DNA of 61,882 bases from Gammaproteobacteria bacterium (GCA_018666555.1 JABIZD010000002.1:1-61882), one strand, 5' to 3'; shown: positions 45,749 through 54,915, counted from the stretch's first letter. Notes: generated by a model from the sequence alone, not told the origin. Program-made: numbers and translations.

Positions 45749-47001
45749 TGTCTGCAGTTCAGGAATCGTTTAAAAATGTCATGTCCTGGATAGACGCTCG
45801 TTTACCAGTAACTGAAGCATATGAAAAACATCTGGCGAAGTACTACGCGCCAAAGAATTTAAATATCTGGTATTACTTTGGCATTTTTGCATTTGTAGTG
45901 CTGGTCAACCAGCTTTTAACAGGTATCTGGCTGACGATGAGTTATGTCCCGACAGGTGATGGTGCCTTTGCGTCGGTTGAATATATTATGCGCGATGTAG
46001 ACTACGGTTGGCTGCTCCGTTATATGCACTCTACCGGTGCTTCAGCATTTTTTGTGGTTGTTTATCTTCATATGTTCAGAGGGTTGATGTACGGGTCCTA
46101 TCAGAAGCCACGAGAATTAATCTGGATTCTAGGGATGCTCGTTTACGTGGCACTGATGGCAGAAGGCTTTTTCGGTTACATTCTGCCATGGGGCAATATG
46201 TCCTTTTGGGGAGGGCAGGTTATTGTTTCTTTGGTGGGCGCTATACCGATTATCGGTGATAGTCTGGCTGTTTGGGTTCGTGGTGATTTTAATATGTCGG
46301 GCGTGACTCTGAGTCGGTTTTTTGCCTTACATGTGGTTTTGGTCCCGTTGTTGCTTTTAGTGCTTGTTGTATTGCATGTGCTGGCTTTGCACGAGATAGG
46401 ATCAAACAATCCAGATGGGGTCGATATCAAAGCCAAAACAGACGCGGATGGAAAACCTCTGGATGGTATGCCTTTCCATCCTTATCTCACAGTAGGGAAA
46501 TTACCTCAGATCATCATTTTCATGTTTCTGTTTGCGACCGTTATTTTCTTCTACCCAGATGGTGGTGGATATTTGATAGAACATCCTAATTATGAACCCG
46601 CTAATCCCTTAAAAACGCCAGAATTGATAGCGCCAGTGTGGTACTACACACCGTTTTATTCCATGCTGAGAGCGGCAACCTTCCCCTTGTTTGGTATGGA
46701 CGCGAAGTTTTGGGGCCTGGTAACGATGGCCGGTGCTATTGTACTGCCGTTTATTCTGCCCTGGCTGGATAAGTCGCCAGTAAAGTCGATTCGTTACAAA
46801 GGTTTGGCGAGCAAGCTTTTCTTGGCCTTTTTTGTCATTGCGTTTTTTATCCTGGGTTATCTAGGTACCGTTCATCCGACTCCAGTTAAGACCTTGGTAG
46901 CACAAGTGTGCACGGCCATTTATTTTGCTTACTTTCTATTGATGCCATGGTATACGAGCGTAGAGAAAACAAAACCAGTACCAGAACGAGTGCCTAGCTA
47001 A
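45748..47001 (+). CDS. petB: Cytochrome b of the bc1 complex
   Basis: 417 residues, with eight to nine membrane helices. The haem-ligand histidines lie in 'LLRYMHSTGASAFFVVVYLHMFRGLMYGSY' and 'FFALHVVLVPLLLLVLVVLHVLALHE'. The Qo-site PEWY-type motif reads 'APVWYYTPFYSML'. Here the first residue is Pro-Val rather than Pro-Glu, as seen in some gammaproteobacterial sequences. Overlaps petA and petC by one base each. Confidence 0.97.
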   Translation: MSAVQESFKNVMSWIDARLPVTEAYEKHLAKYYAPKNLNIWYYFGIFAFVVLVNQLLTGIWLTMSYVPTGDGAFASVEYIMRDVDYGWLLRYMHSTGASAFFVVVYLHMFRGLMYGSYQKPRELIWILGMLVYVALMAEGFFGYILPWGNMSFWGGQVIVSLVGAIPIIGDSLAVWVRGDFNMSGVTLSRFFALHVVLVPLLLLVLVVLHVLALHEIGSNNPDGVDIKAKTDADGKPLDGMPFHPYLTVGKLPQIIIFMFLFATVIFFYPDGGGYLIEHPNYEPANPLKTPELIAPVWYYTPFYSMLRAATFPLFGMDAKFWGLVTMAGAIVLPFILPWLDKSPVKSIRYKGLASKLFLAFFVIAFFILGYLGTVHPTPVKTLVAQVCTAIYFAYFLLMPWYTSVEKTKPVPERVPS

Positions 47002-47816
47002 TGCGATTTTTAAAGATTTGTCTATTGCTTTTGTTCCCCGTTGCAGTAACGGCTGCGGAGTCTGGCTTCCCGCTTTATGAAATGGAGCCGGATCTGAGGG
47101 ATCAGCCTTCTCTGCAGCGTGGAGCCAGAACTTTCATGAACTATTGCATCGGTTGTCATACGTTGAAGTATCAGAGATACAAGCGGACGGCAGAAGATCT
47201 TGGTATTCCAGTTTCGTTGATGATGGAGCATCTGGTATTTGATCCAAATGCAAAAATTGGTGATTTAATCGTTAACCCGCTGAGCGATGATAACGCCAAG
47301 AGTTGGTTTGGTGCTATTCCTCCTGACCTCACTCTATATACCAGATTAAAAGGTTCGCCAGATTTTCTTTATACGTATTTGCTGACGTTCTATGAGGATA
47401 CTTCCCGACCATTTGGTGCGAATAACCTGGTTTATGAAAATGTCGGGATGCCGCATGCGTTGTTGGAATTACAAGGCGTACAGCAGCTTAAAGAGTGTAT
47501 GGATGTTAGCAGGCTTAATCCCAATGGCAGTCAAATGAGGGACCCCGTCACGTTTGAATTCCTGACCGATAAGGTCTGTGGGGATGAATTGCAAAAAAGT
47601 GGTATAAGCCCTTTCGAATTGGTTCAGGGGAGCGGGTCGCTTTCCGAAGATGAGTACCAGGAATTGGTTTATGACTTGACTAATTTTCTGTACTACATGG
47701 GGGACCCAGGGCAATTGGATCGGGAACGTATTGGCCGCTGGGTTTTACTGTTTCTAGCATTCTTTTTCGTACCGGCTTATCTTTTGAGCCGTGAATATAA
47801 GAAGGCAATGCACTAA
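47001..47816 (+). CDS. petC: Cytochrome c1 of the bc1 complex
   Basis: 271 residues. A signal peptide (LKICLLLLFPVAVTAA) is followed by the haem-binding CIGCH at 49-53. A C-terminal membrane anchor (WVLLFLAFFFVPAYLLSREYKKAMH) keeps it in the inner membrane. It takes electrons from the Rieske protein and gives them to soluble cytochrome c. The petABC genes together imply an aerobic chain with a bc1 complex. Confidence 0.96.
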   Translation: MRFLKICLLLLFPVAVTAAESGFPLYEMEPDLRDQPSLQRGARTFMNYCIGCHTLKYQRYKRTAEDLGIPVSLMMEHLVFDPNAKIGDLIVNPLSDDNAKSWFGAIPPDLTLYTRLKGSPDFLYTYLLTFYEDTSRPFGANNLVYENVGMPHALLELQGVQQLKECMDVSRLNPNGSQMRDPVTFEFLTDKVCGDELQKSGISPFELVQGSGSLSEDEYQELVYDLTNFLYYMGDPGQLDRERIGRWVLLFLAFFFVPAYLLSREYKKAMH

Positions 47817-47853
47817 ATTCAGCGTGCGACACTAGTCACTATAGGGAGAGAGC

Positions 47854-48486
47854 ATGGGCGTTATTGCTAAACACTCATCGATGGTTTTTTATTCTGATGG
47901 GAAGGATCATTACAGCCAGAGAGTCAGGTTGGTACTTGCGGAGAAAGGGGTTGCTGTTGACGTCATTAATGTCGAAAAAGGTAATGTCCCAGAAGACCTG
48001 GTTGACCTGAATCCCTATAACACCTTGCCAACCCTGGTGGATAGAGATCTTGTCCTTTATGAGAGCATGGTCATTATGGAGTATCTCGATGAACGATTTC
48101 CCCATCCGCCGTTACTGCCTGTTTATCCTGTCGCAAGAGCCCAAAGTCGATTATTTGTCTATCGCATAGAGAAGGATTGGTGTGGATTAGCCAATACAAT
48201 CATAGCAAAGAGGTCAAAAGACACTGTAATAGATAGGGCAAGAAAAGAATTAAGGGAAGGCTTGATCACCATTGCCCCTATCTTCTCTGAAAAAGAATAT
48301 TTCATGAGCGATGAATTCACCCTGGTAGACTGTTGTTTTGTGCCTTTATTGTGGCGATTGCCGATACTTGGTATCGAATTGCCACCCAAAACGGGCAAGC
48401 CATTAACGGACTATATGAACAGAATGTTCAAGCGGGAGGCTTTCCAGGAAAGCTTATCTGAGGCTGAAATGGATATGCGAGATTAG
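47854..48486 (+). CDS. sspA: Stringent starvation protein A
   Basis: 210 residues with a glutathione-transferase-like fold lacking the catalytic Ser/Tyr, as in SspA: '[80 protein letters not shown]'. SspA binds RNA polymerase and alters transcription in stationary phase. sspB follows after 9 bases. Confidence 0.95.
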   Translation: MGVIAKHSSMVFYSDGKDHYSQRVRLVLAEKGVAVDVINVEKGNVPEDLVDLNPYNTLPTLVDRDLVLYESMVIMEYLDERFPHPPLLPVYPVARAQSRLFVYRIEKDWCGLANTIIAKRSKDTVIDRARKELREGLITIAPIFSEKEYFMSDEFTLVDCCFVPLLWRLPILGIELPPKTGKPLTDYMNRMFKREAFQESLSEAEMDMRD

Positions 48487-48495
48487 ACGCTTTCC

Positions 48496-48924
48496 ATGAA
48501 AATAAGTTCCAGAGTTCCTTATCTCCTGCAACCCCTGCTTGAGTGGTTGATCGATAATGATCTGACTCCTTATTTGATAGTCAACACCTTGTTTCCAGAA
48601 GTCATTGTTCCCCCGGGCTTTGCCCAGCCAGATGGCCGGATTGTTTTCAACATCAGCCCGGGCGCTGTACGGAACTTATCTATTGGAAAGGACTATGTTT
48701 TGTTTGACGGCCGCTTTTCTGGCTCGTCGTTTGAAGTCTGTGTGCCAATTGGCGCTGTGCTGGCTCTGGTGAGTAAAGAGACCGGGGATGGTATGTGGTT
48801 TGCCGAGAATGAATATACTCCCAGCGAACAGCAACCCTCAGAAACAACGGGCACTAGTTCTGGTGGAGAGGATCCTTTGCCAGGAAAGAAGAAAAAGAAA
48901 CCAAGTTTTACGATTGTAAAATAG
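48496..48924 (+). CDS. sspB: ClpXP adaptor SspB
   Basis: 142 residues. The conserved substrate-binding domain (RVPYLLQPLLEWLIDNDLTPYLIVNT...GRIVFNISPGAVRNLSIG) recognises SsrA tags. A flexible acidic/Ser linker leads to the C-terminal ClpX-binding tail PSFTIVK. It delivers SsrA-tagged proteins to ClpXP. The stop is one base from the stop of dolP on the other strand. Confidence 0.95.
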   Translation: MKISSRVPYLLQPLLEWLIDNDLTPYLIVNTLFPEVIVPPGFAQPDGRIVFNISPGAVRNLSIGKDYVLFDGRFSGSSFEVCVPIGAVLALVSKETGDGMWFAENEYTPSEQQPSETTGTSSGGEDPLPGKKKKKPSFTIVK

Positions 48925-48925
48925 T

Positions 48926-49471
48926 TTAGTTGAGGTATTCGAATGCCTGAACAATTTTCTGCACGCCAAATGAATCCCGGGTTAACTCGATAGCCAGTTT
49001 GGCTTCGTCTCGTGTCAGCAGGCCCATCAAGTAGACAACGCCGTTTTCTACGACCACCTTGATTCTGTTGGCATCGACTTCGGCGTCAAATGTCATTTTA
49101 GTTTTGATTTTGGTTTTTAGCATTGAGTCACTGGTCCGCACCAGTAGAGAAGTTGGCCCAGCCACCTGCAATTCATTGTGTACCTTTGAAACATGGCGAA
49201 TCTGCCCTGCTATCTTGCTGGCCTGGTCAAGCAGTTCCTGGTTGTCAACCTGTCCGGTTAATAAGGCAACACCATTAAAGACATTAATCTCGATATGGGC
49301 TTTGCCATACGCTTCATCGACAGCATTGAGGTTTTTTTTGATGAGGCCAGCCGTGCGACCATCATCGAGTTTCGTGCCGAAAGTCCTCTTGCCCGTATCG
49401 TCTTGTGCCGGCCCCACTGTTGAACAGGCACTGCAAGCGATCAGTGTAAAGAGCAAGAAAATAGTCCGCAT
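48926..49471 (-). CDS. dolP: BON-domain outer-membrane lipoprotein DolP (YraP)
   Basis: 181 residues. A lipoprotein signal ends LIACSAC with the lipidated Cys at 16. Two BON domains follow: about residues 40-100 ('AHIEINVFNGVALLTGQVDNQELLDQASKIAGQI') and 115-180 ('NRIKVVVENGVVYLMGLLTRDEAKLAIEL'). DolP supports outer-membrane integrity at division sites. It lies 37 bases after yraN; gmhA, usually between them, is missing. Confidence 0.92.
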   Translation of the reverse strand: MRTIFLLFTLIACSACSTVGPAQDDTGKRTFGTKLDDGRTAGLIKKNLNAVDEAYGKAHIEINVFNGVALLTGQVDNQELLDQASKIAGQIRHVSKVHNELQVAGPTSLLVRTSDSMLKTKIKTKMTFDAEVDANRIKVVVENGVVYLMGLLTRDEAKLAIELTRDSFGVQKIVQAFEYLN

Positions 49472-49508
49472 CGTTTAATCCTCGGTAAATTGTGTATCTT
49501 GCCAGTCC

Positions 49509-49871
49509 TCAGTCTAGAATCAAGCTTTCGTTATTGAAACTGTCTTTCATCCAACGTACCTGTTTGCTGACGCAGATGATATCAAATCGGACCGGGGCAT
49601 CCTGGTAGCAAGGGTGTTCCTGCAAAAATTGTGTCGCCGTTAGCAGGATCTTCCTGGTCTTATAGGGCGTGACTGCCTCTGAGGGCGTTCCATAACGGTT
49701 GGTTAGGCGGTATTTAACTTCTCCAAATGCCAGAGTTTCCGCATCAAAGTAGATTAGATCAATCTCGCCATAGCGACGACGATAATTCCTGGAGATTATT
49801 TTGCAGCCGGACTTGGTTAGGTAACTTTCAGCTCTCGCTTCACCTCGATCTCCGAGGGTTTTTGCGCTCAC
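49509..49871 (-). CDS. yraN: YraN-family endonuclease-like protein
   Basis: 120 residues of UPF0102. The restriction-nuclease-like core 'GEIDLIYFDAETLAFGEVKYR' keeps the acidic residues and ExK motif. A predicted Holliday-junction-resolvase-related fold, but biological role is unclear. The start is GTG, 2 bases after the lpoA stop. Position after lpoA is conserved. Confidence 0.9.
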   Translation of the reverse strand: MSAKTLGDRGEARAESYLTKSGCKIISRNYRRRYGEIDLIYFDAETLAFGEVKYRLTNRYGTPSEAVTPYKTRKILLTATQFLQEHPCYQDAPVRFDIICVSKQVRWMKDSFNNESLILD

Positions 49872-49873
49872 GG

Positions 49874-51787
49874 TCAGATTGGCTCAGTTATGATCGGCAG
49901 AGCAGAAACTTTGCCGTTATTAAACTGCCCCCACATTAACTCTCTCACCAGATTCTGTGATTTCATGGTCAGTTTGCCGGTTCCTCCAAAAAATGCCGAA
50001 TCGGGTAGGTCTCGCAGTTGCTTGAGTCTGGGAAGAACGTTGTAAGCATCGATGCCTAGAGCAAAAATCGATGCAAGTTGTGCAGCTGACTCGGGCCACA
50101 GAGCATGAATTCTTTTCTGGAATTCATCAGCTGGCGCTAATTTCCAGGGTATGTCACAGAAACGAATGCCATTCAAGTCGATATTGTTAATGCGGTTTTC
50201 ACCGGTTTGATAGGTCAAGGACGTGCCGTACACGGGCAGGTCGTCAGCGTAGAAAAATGCCAGAGATGGATTAATCTGTCTGGCTTGAGTGGAATTGGCC
50301 AGTAGCACCACTACATCAATGTCCTGCCGTCTTTGGGGCGTGAATTCGAAGTTACTGCCAATAATTCTCTTTAGTTCTGCAGCACGGCTCACACTCTTAT
50401 TAACTAGAAGTAATTCCTGAATAAACTTGTTGTAATTTTCGTCTTCGATGAAGCGTGCTTCGTCCGCTATCAGGCCATTAAATTTAGACCAGGTCTGCTT
50501 GAAAGCCTGAGCGGCTCGATCTCCCCATTCGTTATTTGGCGCGATGACGAGCGCATGACTCAAGCCCTCCCGGCGTGCCTGTCTCGCTATCTGGCTGGCT
50601 TCGTCTTCTGGAGCTAACGATAAGTGGTAAAGGTTGGGGTTTGTTGCTGAGAAGTCAGCCTCATTTAGGCGGTTCAAGGCCAGTACCGGTATCGGCAGCC
50701 TTAATTTGGATAGCACGGCAACTTTTTCCTTGTCGAGAGGACCTATAATGAGATCAGCACCTTCCTCGGCTGCCCGACTGATTAATGCCTGGATTGGTTC
50801 TCCCCGCGCGGTGTCATATATTCGTATTCTGGAGGTGGATTCCTGCTCGAAATGGGCGGCTAGGATACCATTTTGAATTGCCTGGCCGATGGTGCTCAGT
50901 CTACCGCTTTGAGGCAGCAGTATGGCGATCTCATCGGGCTGTCCGGCAACAATGGTATCGAGTAGTTCCAGACTTTCAGGCATGGTCTGGGCGGCAGGGT
51001 GTCCGGCCCATAATTTTCTCCAGTCCCTGAGTGCCTTCAGTTGCTGGGACGGTTTGTTCTGGAACTGTTTAGTCATTGCTGCCAGAGATAGCCAGCCCCT
51101 GAGCTCGTTACTAACTGCTTTTTTCGCATACGTTACCAGCAGGGGTGCGGGTAACTCTAATAAGGTGTTGAATATCTTTTCGCGGTTGATTTGACTCTGG
51201 TCTTTGCTGAGCAGGTGATCTATGAGTACTCTTTCTCTGGCGCTGGTGACCAGGCGTTGACCAGCAGCATAGGCATCTGCCTTCAGGTAGCTTATTTTAA
51301 TTTGATCAGCGATATCTGGAGCCATGCCGTTTAAGCTGTTTTGCTCAAGTAGTTTGAGCGCTTCGTCGGGTTTGCCGTTGTATAGAAGTATCTGGCCCTG
51401 AGTCAGCAGGTAATCAATGAGGGGTTGGCCTTCTAATGTCGACTCCAGCACGATAGCTGAGATTCTTTCTGCCTGCTCCAGATCGCCGTTATCAAGCGCT
51501 AACCTTGCCGCCTTTGCCCTCAGTTGGCTGGCAACCGGTTCCATCGAAATATTCGCTTGCCTCAGTGCTTCGGAGACACTCTTTATAGGTGCTTTTTGCA
51601 CCGTTTCGATTTGCCTTAGCTGGGGGTTGGGGGAGCCGTTCGGATTCGTGCTTTCACAGGCTGATAGCAGCAGTAATAAGCTGTATATGACAGGAGCAAT
51701 ACTAGAGATCGATGCTGACAGCGGCAAGGCTGGTGAGCTTGGCCTGACGCTATCAGCGGGTGTCTTGATTTGGATATATTTCAACAC
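49874..51787 (-). CDS. lpoA: Penicillin-binding protein activator LpoA
   Basis: 637 residues. The outer-membrane lipoprotein lipobox LLSAC gives Cys 44; the first 28 residues are an unusually long lead-in. An N-terminal TPR-like domain (residues about 60-290) and a C-terminal type-1 periplasmic-binding-like domain ('EIAILLPQSGRLSTIGQAIQNGILAAHFEQES', 'ADLIIGPLDKEKVAVLSKL', 'VYGTSLTYQTGENRINNIDLNGIRFCDIPWKL') match LpoA. It activates PBP1a for side-wall synthesis. Divergent from rsmI. Confidence 0.93.
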   Translation of the reverse strand: MLKYIQIKTPADSVRPSSPALPLSASISSIAPVIYSLLLLLSACESTNPNGSPNPQLRQIETVQKAPIKSVSEALRQANISMEPVASQLRAKAARLALDNGDLEQAERISAIVLESTLEGQPLIDYLLTQGQILLYNGKPDEALKLLEQNSLNGMAPDIADQIKISYLKADAYAAGQRLVTSARERVLIDHLLSKDQSQINREKIFNTLLELPAPLLVTYAKKAVSNELRGWLSLAAMTKQFQNKPSQQLKALRDWRKLWAGHPAAQTMPESLELLDTIVAGQPDEIAILLPQSGRLSTIGQAIQNGILAAHFEQESTSRIRIYDTARGEPIQALISRAAEEGADLIIGPLDKEKVAVLSKLRLPIPVLALNRLNEADFSATNPNLYHLSLAPEDEASQIARQARREGLSHALVIAPNNEWGDRAAQAFKQTWSKFNGLIADEARFIEDENYNKFIQELLLVNKSVSRAAELKRIIGSNFEFTPQRRQDIDVVVLLANSTQARQINPSLAFFYADDLPVYGTSLTYQTGENRINNIDLNGIRFCDIPWKLAPADEFQKRIHALWPESAAQLASIFALGIDAYNVLPRLKQLRDLPDSAFFGGTGKLTMKSQNLVRELMWGQFNNGKVSALPIITEPI

Positions 51788-51940
51788 TTCATGCTCATTT
51801 TGAATGATGTCTGAGTCTAATAGTATTTCATATGGATGGCTGGTTCACCCTTAATCATTTAACCTATGAGGTTGTAAGTATAAAATGTAACCATTGAAGG
51901 TGATCTTGGTCGAAGACCTATCTTGATTAGAGCTTCTCGC

Positions 51941-52067
51941 TATCTAAGGTATGGTCTATCTAAGGTTTTGTCTGTCTAAGATTTTGTCTATCAAAGGTAT
52001 TCATTATCTAAGGCTCTCTTCATTTAAGGTAAATTACATTTAAGGTTGTCTCCATCAAGGTGAGTGT
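51941..52067 (+). repeat. Eight 16-bp tandem repeats ending in the rsmI ribosome-binding site
   Basis: Units start at 51941, 51957, 51973, 51989, 52005, 52021, 52037 and 52053 (the last is 15 bases). Consensus TATCTAAGGTTTTGTC, with CAT(T/C)TAAGGT in the later copies. Nearly every unit contains AAGG. The last copy, CATCAAGGTGAGTGT, puts AAGGTGAG directly before the ATG of rsmI as its Shine-Dalgarno. The array fills nearly half of the lpoA-rsmI divergent region. Confidence 0.92.
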
Positions 52068-52892
52068 ATGAGCAAGCTCTATATAGTAGCCACGCCGATA
52101 GGTAATCTAAAAGATATAACTGAGCGTGCTATTGAGACTTTGCAGTCAGTGGATTGGGTGGCGGCTGAAGATACCAGACATAGCAGGAAGCTACTAGAGC
52201 ATTACCATATTAAAGCCCGAATGCTTGCTTATCATGATCACAATGAACGTGAAGTGTCGGAGCAATTAGTCGCTAAATTGCTGTCAGGTGAGTCTGTAGC
52301 GCTGGTTTCAGATGCAGGTACGCCTTTGATCTCAGATCCAGGCTATCGAATTGTTCGGTTGGCGCAAGAATCCGGGATCAACGTCATTCCCATTCCTGGC
52401 GCCTCAGCAATGCTGGCTGCTTTAAGTGCTTCAGGGCTTGCTACTGATAGATTTGTGTTTGTCGGCTTCATAAAAAAGAAAGCCCGGAAAAAGCAACTTC
52501 AGTTATTGGTTAAGGAAAGCGGCACCGTCATTATGTATGAAGCGCCGCATAGGGTGATTGATTTGATGAACGATTTGCTCGAGGTTTTTGGGCCTGATAG
52601 GCGCGTGGTCATTGCCAGGGAATTGACTAAGCGATTCGAGCAGATACTAGCCTCAAGTCTGCACGAACAGTTAGTCAATTTAGAAAATGGAACCATTCCA
52701 GTAAAAGGTGAGTTCGTTGTATTGCTCGAAGGTTCGACCACGAGTTTCGATGAGAATCAGGCTGATGAGATATTACAACTCCTGCTGACTGAACTGGCGG
52801 TCAGCAAAGCCGTCGGGCTAGCAGCAAAGCTAACCGGGCTACCTCGAAATGAGCTTTATCAAAGGGCTCTGGTTATTAGAGATGCTCCTTGA
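52068..52892 (+). CDS. rsmI: 16S rRNA 2'-O-methyltransferase RsmI
   Basis: 274 residues. It methylates the ribose of C1402 in the decoding centre. SAM-binding features of the tetrapyrrole-methylase fold: 'YIVATPIGNLKDIT', 'AAEDTRHSRKLLEHY', 'VALVSDAGTPLISDPGY' and 'VIPIPGASAMLAALSASGL'. It is divergent from lpoA and 32 bases before rnpB, the conserved arrangement. Confidence 0.97.
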   Translation: MSKLYIVATPIGNLKDITERAIETLQSVDWVAAEDTRHSRKLLEHYHIKARMLAYHDHNEREVSEQLVAKLLSGESVALVSDAGTPLISDPGYRIVRLAQESGINVIPIPGASAMLAALSASGLATDRFVFVGFIKKKARKKQLQLLVKESGTVIMYEAPHRVIDLMNDLLEVFGPDRRVVIARELTKRFEQILASSLHEQLVNLENGTIPVKGEFVVLLEGSTTSFDENQADEILQLLLTELAVSKAVGLAAKLTGLPRNELYQRALVIRDAP

Positions 52893-52924
52893 GTCGATCG
52901 CTCATAGACGCTAAGCTCAGCTTT

Positions 52925-53258
52925 GGGAGTTAGCCAGGTAATCGCTGCTTAAAGCAGAGGAAAGTCCGGGCTCCACAGGGCAGGGTGCCAGGTAACGCCT
53001 GGGAGGCGCGAGCCTACGGCTAGTGCAACAGAAAGAATACCGCCTGCGAAAGCAGGTAAGGGTGAAATGGTGTGGTAAGAGCGCACCGCATTACTGGTAA
53101 CAGTGGTGGCAAGGTAAACCCCACCCGGAGCAAGACCAAATAGGGATCCAGATGCTGCTGCCCGCAGTTGGGTTCGGGTAGGTCGCTATAGGTGCTTGGT
53201 GACAAGTATCACAGATGAATGATTACCCTCGACAGAACCCGGCTTATTGCTAACTCCC
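52925..53258 (+). ncRNA. rnpB: RNase P RNA (bacterial class A)
   Basis: The catalytic RNA that trims tRNA 5' ends. A terminal helix forms by perfect pairing of GGGAGTTAGC with GCTAACTCCC at the two ends. Universal core segments are clear: GAGGAAAGTCCGGGCTCCA near the 5' end, 'CGCCTGCGAAAGCAGG', 'AGACCAAATAGGGATCC' and 'ACAGAACCCGGCTTA' near the 3' end. It is placed between rsmI and mraZ as in Pseudomonas. The downstream T-rich stretch is a weak terminator. Confidence 0.97.
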
Positions 53259-53438
53259 AGTTTTAAAAATATATTTTGTTATAACTAAAAAGTCTAACAA
53301 GCCTCTCTCCTGATAAACTACATTAACTAAACTCATCATCTTCCTGTTAATAAATAGGATAGTTCAATATCGTTCGCTTCGCTCGAGTGGATGCGCCTAA
53401 GCCATTGTGAAATAAAGACAAATTCTTCAATTCCCTGC

Positions 53439-53467
53439 TTGACATACTCTCACCCCGTTTTTAAGGT
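53439..53467 (+). promoter_or_regulatory. Probable mra (dcw) promoter
   Basis: A perfect -35 TTGACA (53439-53444), a 17-base spacer and a -10 TAAGGT (53462-53467) lie about 67 bases before mraZ. Transcription would begin near 53474, just upstream of the MraZ-type repeats, so MraZ binding would cover the initiation region. This matches the known logic of Pmra in E. coli. Confidence 0.75.
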
Positions 53468-53473
53468 GCGTTG

Positions 53474-53508
53474 TGAGGAATTGTGGGTAAAAGTGGAATA
53501 AAGTGGGA
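53474..53508 (+). promoter_or_regulatory. MraZ operator: four boxes with 10-bp period
   Basis: Boxes TGAGG (53474), TGGGT (53484), TGGAA (53494) and TGGGA (53504) repeat every 10 bases, one helical turn. Known MraZ targets are TGGGN repeats separated by 5 bases, usually three. Here two boxes are perfect and the first and third are degenerate. Predicted autorepression of mraZ and the downstream dcw operon. Confidence 0.8.
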
Positions 53509-53533
53509 CAAAACACTTTTTTAAGGAAGGCCG

Positions 53534-53986
53534 GTGTTTAGAGGCGTAAATCAGGTCAACATGGATGCAAAGGGTCGCTTGACGATTCCAACTCGCTATC
53601 GGGAGCAGATTCTGCTGTCCTGCAATGGAGAGATCGTGGTCACCATCGACACTGACGAAAAGTGCCTTTTGATTTACCCGCAGCCTGCCTGGGAAGACAT
53701 CCAAAGAAAAGTAGAATCCTTGCCGAGCTTCAACGTGGCCGGCCGTCGAGTACAGCGTCTGCTGATTGGCCACGCCACTGATATACCGATGGATGGCAGC
53801 GGCAGGATTCTAATCACACCGCCTTTACGAGAATATGCGCGATTACAAAAAAAAACGGTATTACTGGGACAGGGCAATAAGTTGGAGTTATGGGACGAAG
53901 AACTTTGGGCGCAGCGCCGTGATGCCTGGCTAGAAGCCCAGCCTGAGCAGGATGTCCCCGATGAATTACTCACATTGTCGCTGTAA
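53534..53986 (+). CDS. mraZ: Transcriptional regulator MraZ
   Basis: 150 residues with two SpoVT/AbrB-type half-domains. Each contains a DxxxR motif: 'MDAKGRLTIPT' (D11-R15) and 'MDGSGRILIT'. MraZ forms a ring of subunits and represses its own operon; RsmH can counter it. The GTG start has AAGGAAGG upstream. First gene of the dcw cluster, 11 bases before rsmH. Confidence 0.96.
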   Translation: MFRGVNQVNMDAKGRLTIPTRYREQILLSCNGEIVVTIDTDEKCLLIYPQPAWEDIQRKVESLPSFNVAGRRVQRLLIGHATDIPMDGSGRILITPPLREYARLQKKTVLLGQGNKLELWDEELWAQRRDAWLEAQPEQDVPDELLTLSL

Positions 53987-53997
53987 AGGGGCTGGTC

Positions 53998-54915
53998 ATG
54001 GAGCATGTCCCTGTTCTATTAACTGAGTCAATAGATGCGCTGGTGCATGATGTCGATGGTATTTACGTGGACTGTACTTTTGGCAGAGGTGGCCACAGCG
54101 CGAAAATAATGGAGCAGCTATCCAATAAAGGGCGATTGATGGTGATTGATAAAGACCCCGATGCTATTGCTGTAGCGCATCAGCTTTACGATGCTGATGC
54201 CAGGGTATCTATCGCGCATGGCGGTTTCGCTGATATTAGCAATCTGCTGGCCGCCAATGAAATCGGCTGCGTGGATGGCATTTTACTTGATTTAGGGGTT
54301 TCGTCGGTCCAACTGGATTCTCCTGAGCGGGGTTTTAGCTTCCAGAAGGATGGCCCGTTAGACATGCGGATGGATAACTCTCAAGGAGAAAGTGCAGCTA
54401 CCTGGCTGCATGCGGCAACAGCAGCAGAGATAACAACAGTGTTAAAAACACTCGGAGAAGAACGGTTTGCCAGGAAAATTGCTTTGGAAATTGTTAGGCA
54501 ACGTGCCGTCAAACCGATCCAAACCACCCTGGAATTAGCAGCTCTTGTAGCAAGTACAGTGCCCAGGCGAGAGCATAAAAAGCATCCCGCCACGCGGACT
54601 TTTCAAGCGATTCGGATCCATGTCAATGAGGAGTTAGAGGAGTTGCAGACTTGTCTAAAACAGGTGTTTGAGCGACTTCACAAGCAAGGCCGGCTTGTGG
54701 TGATCAGCTTTCACTCCCTGGAAGACAGGATCATAAAAAGATTTATTCGGGATTTGGAGAAGAATGACCCTTACCCAAGTCGTATGCCGATTACCAGTGA
54801 TCAGATTATCAAGCCTGTCAAGTCGCTGGGTAAATGTGTCGCCAAGCAAGCAGAAGTAATGGTTAATCCACGGGCCAGAAGTGCCGTAATGCGAGTCATG
54901 GAAAAAATCGTATGA
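53998..54915 (+). CDS. rsmH: 16S rRNA m4C1402 methyltransferase RsmH
   Basis: 305 residues. It methylates N4 of C1402, partnering RsmI, whose gene is only 1 kb upstream. 'HVPVLLTESIDALVHDVDGIYVDCTFGRGGHSAKI' and 'GILLDLGVSSVQLDSPERGFSFQKDGPLDMRMD' mark the SAM site and catalytic core. Overlaps ftsL by 4 bases. Confidence 0.97.
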   Translation: MEHVPVLLTESIDALVHDVDGIYVDCTFGRGGHSAKIMEQLSNKGRLMVIDKDPDAIAVAHQLYDADARVSIAHGGFADISNLLAANEIGCVDGILLDLGVSSVQLDSPERGFSFQKDGPLDMRMDNSQGESAATWLHAATAAEITTVLKTLGEERFARKIALEIVRQRAVKPIQTTLELAALVASTVPRREHKKHPATRTFQAIRIHVNEELEELQTCLKQVFERLHKQGRLVVISFHSLEDRIIKRFIRDLEKNDPYPSRMPITSDQIIKPVKSLGKCVAKQAEVMVNPRARSAVMRVMEKIV

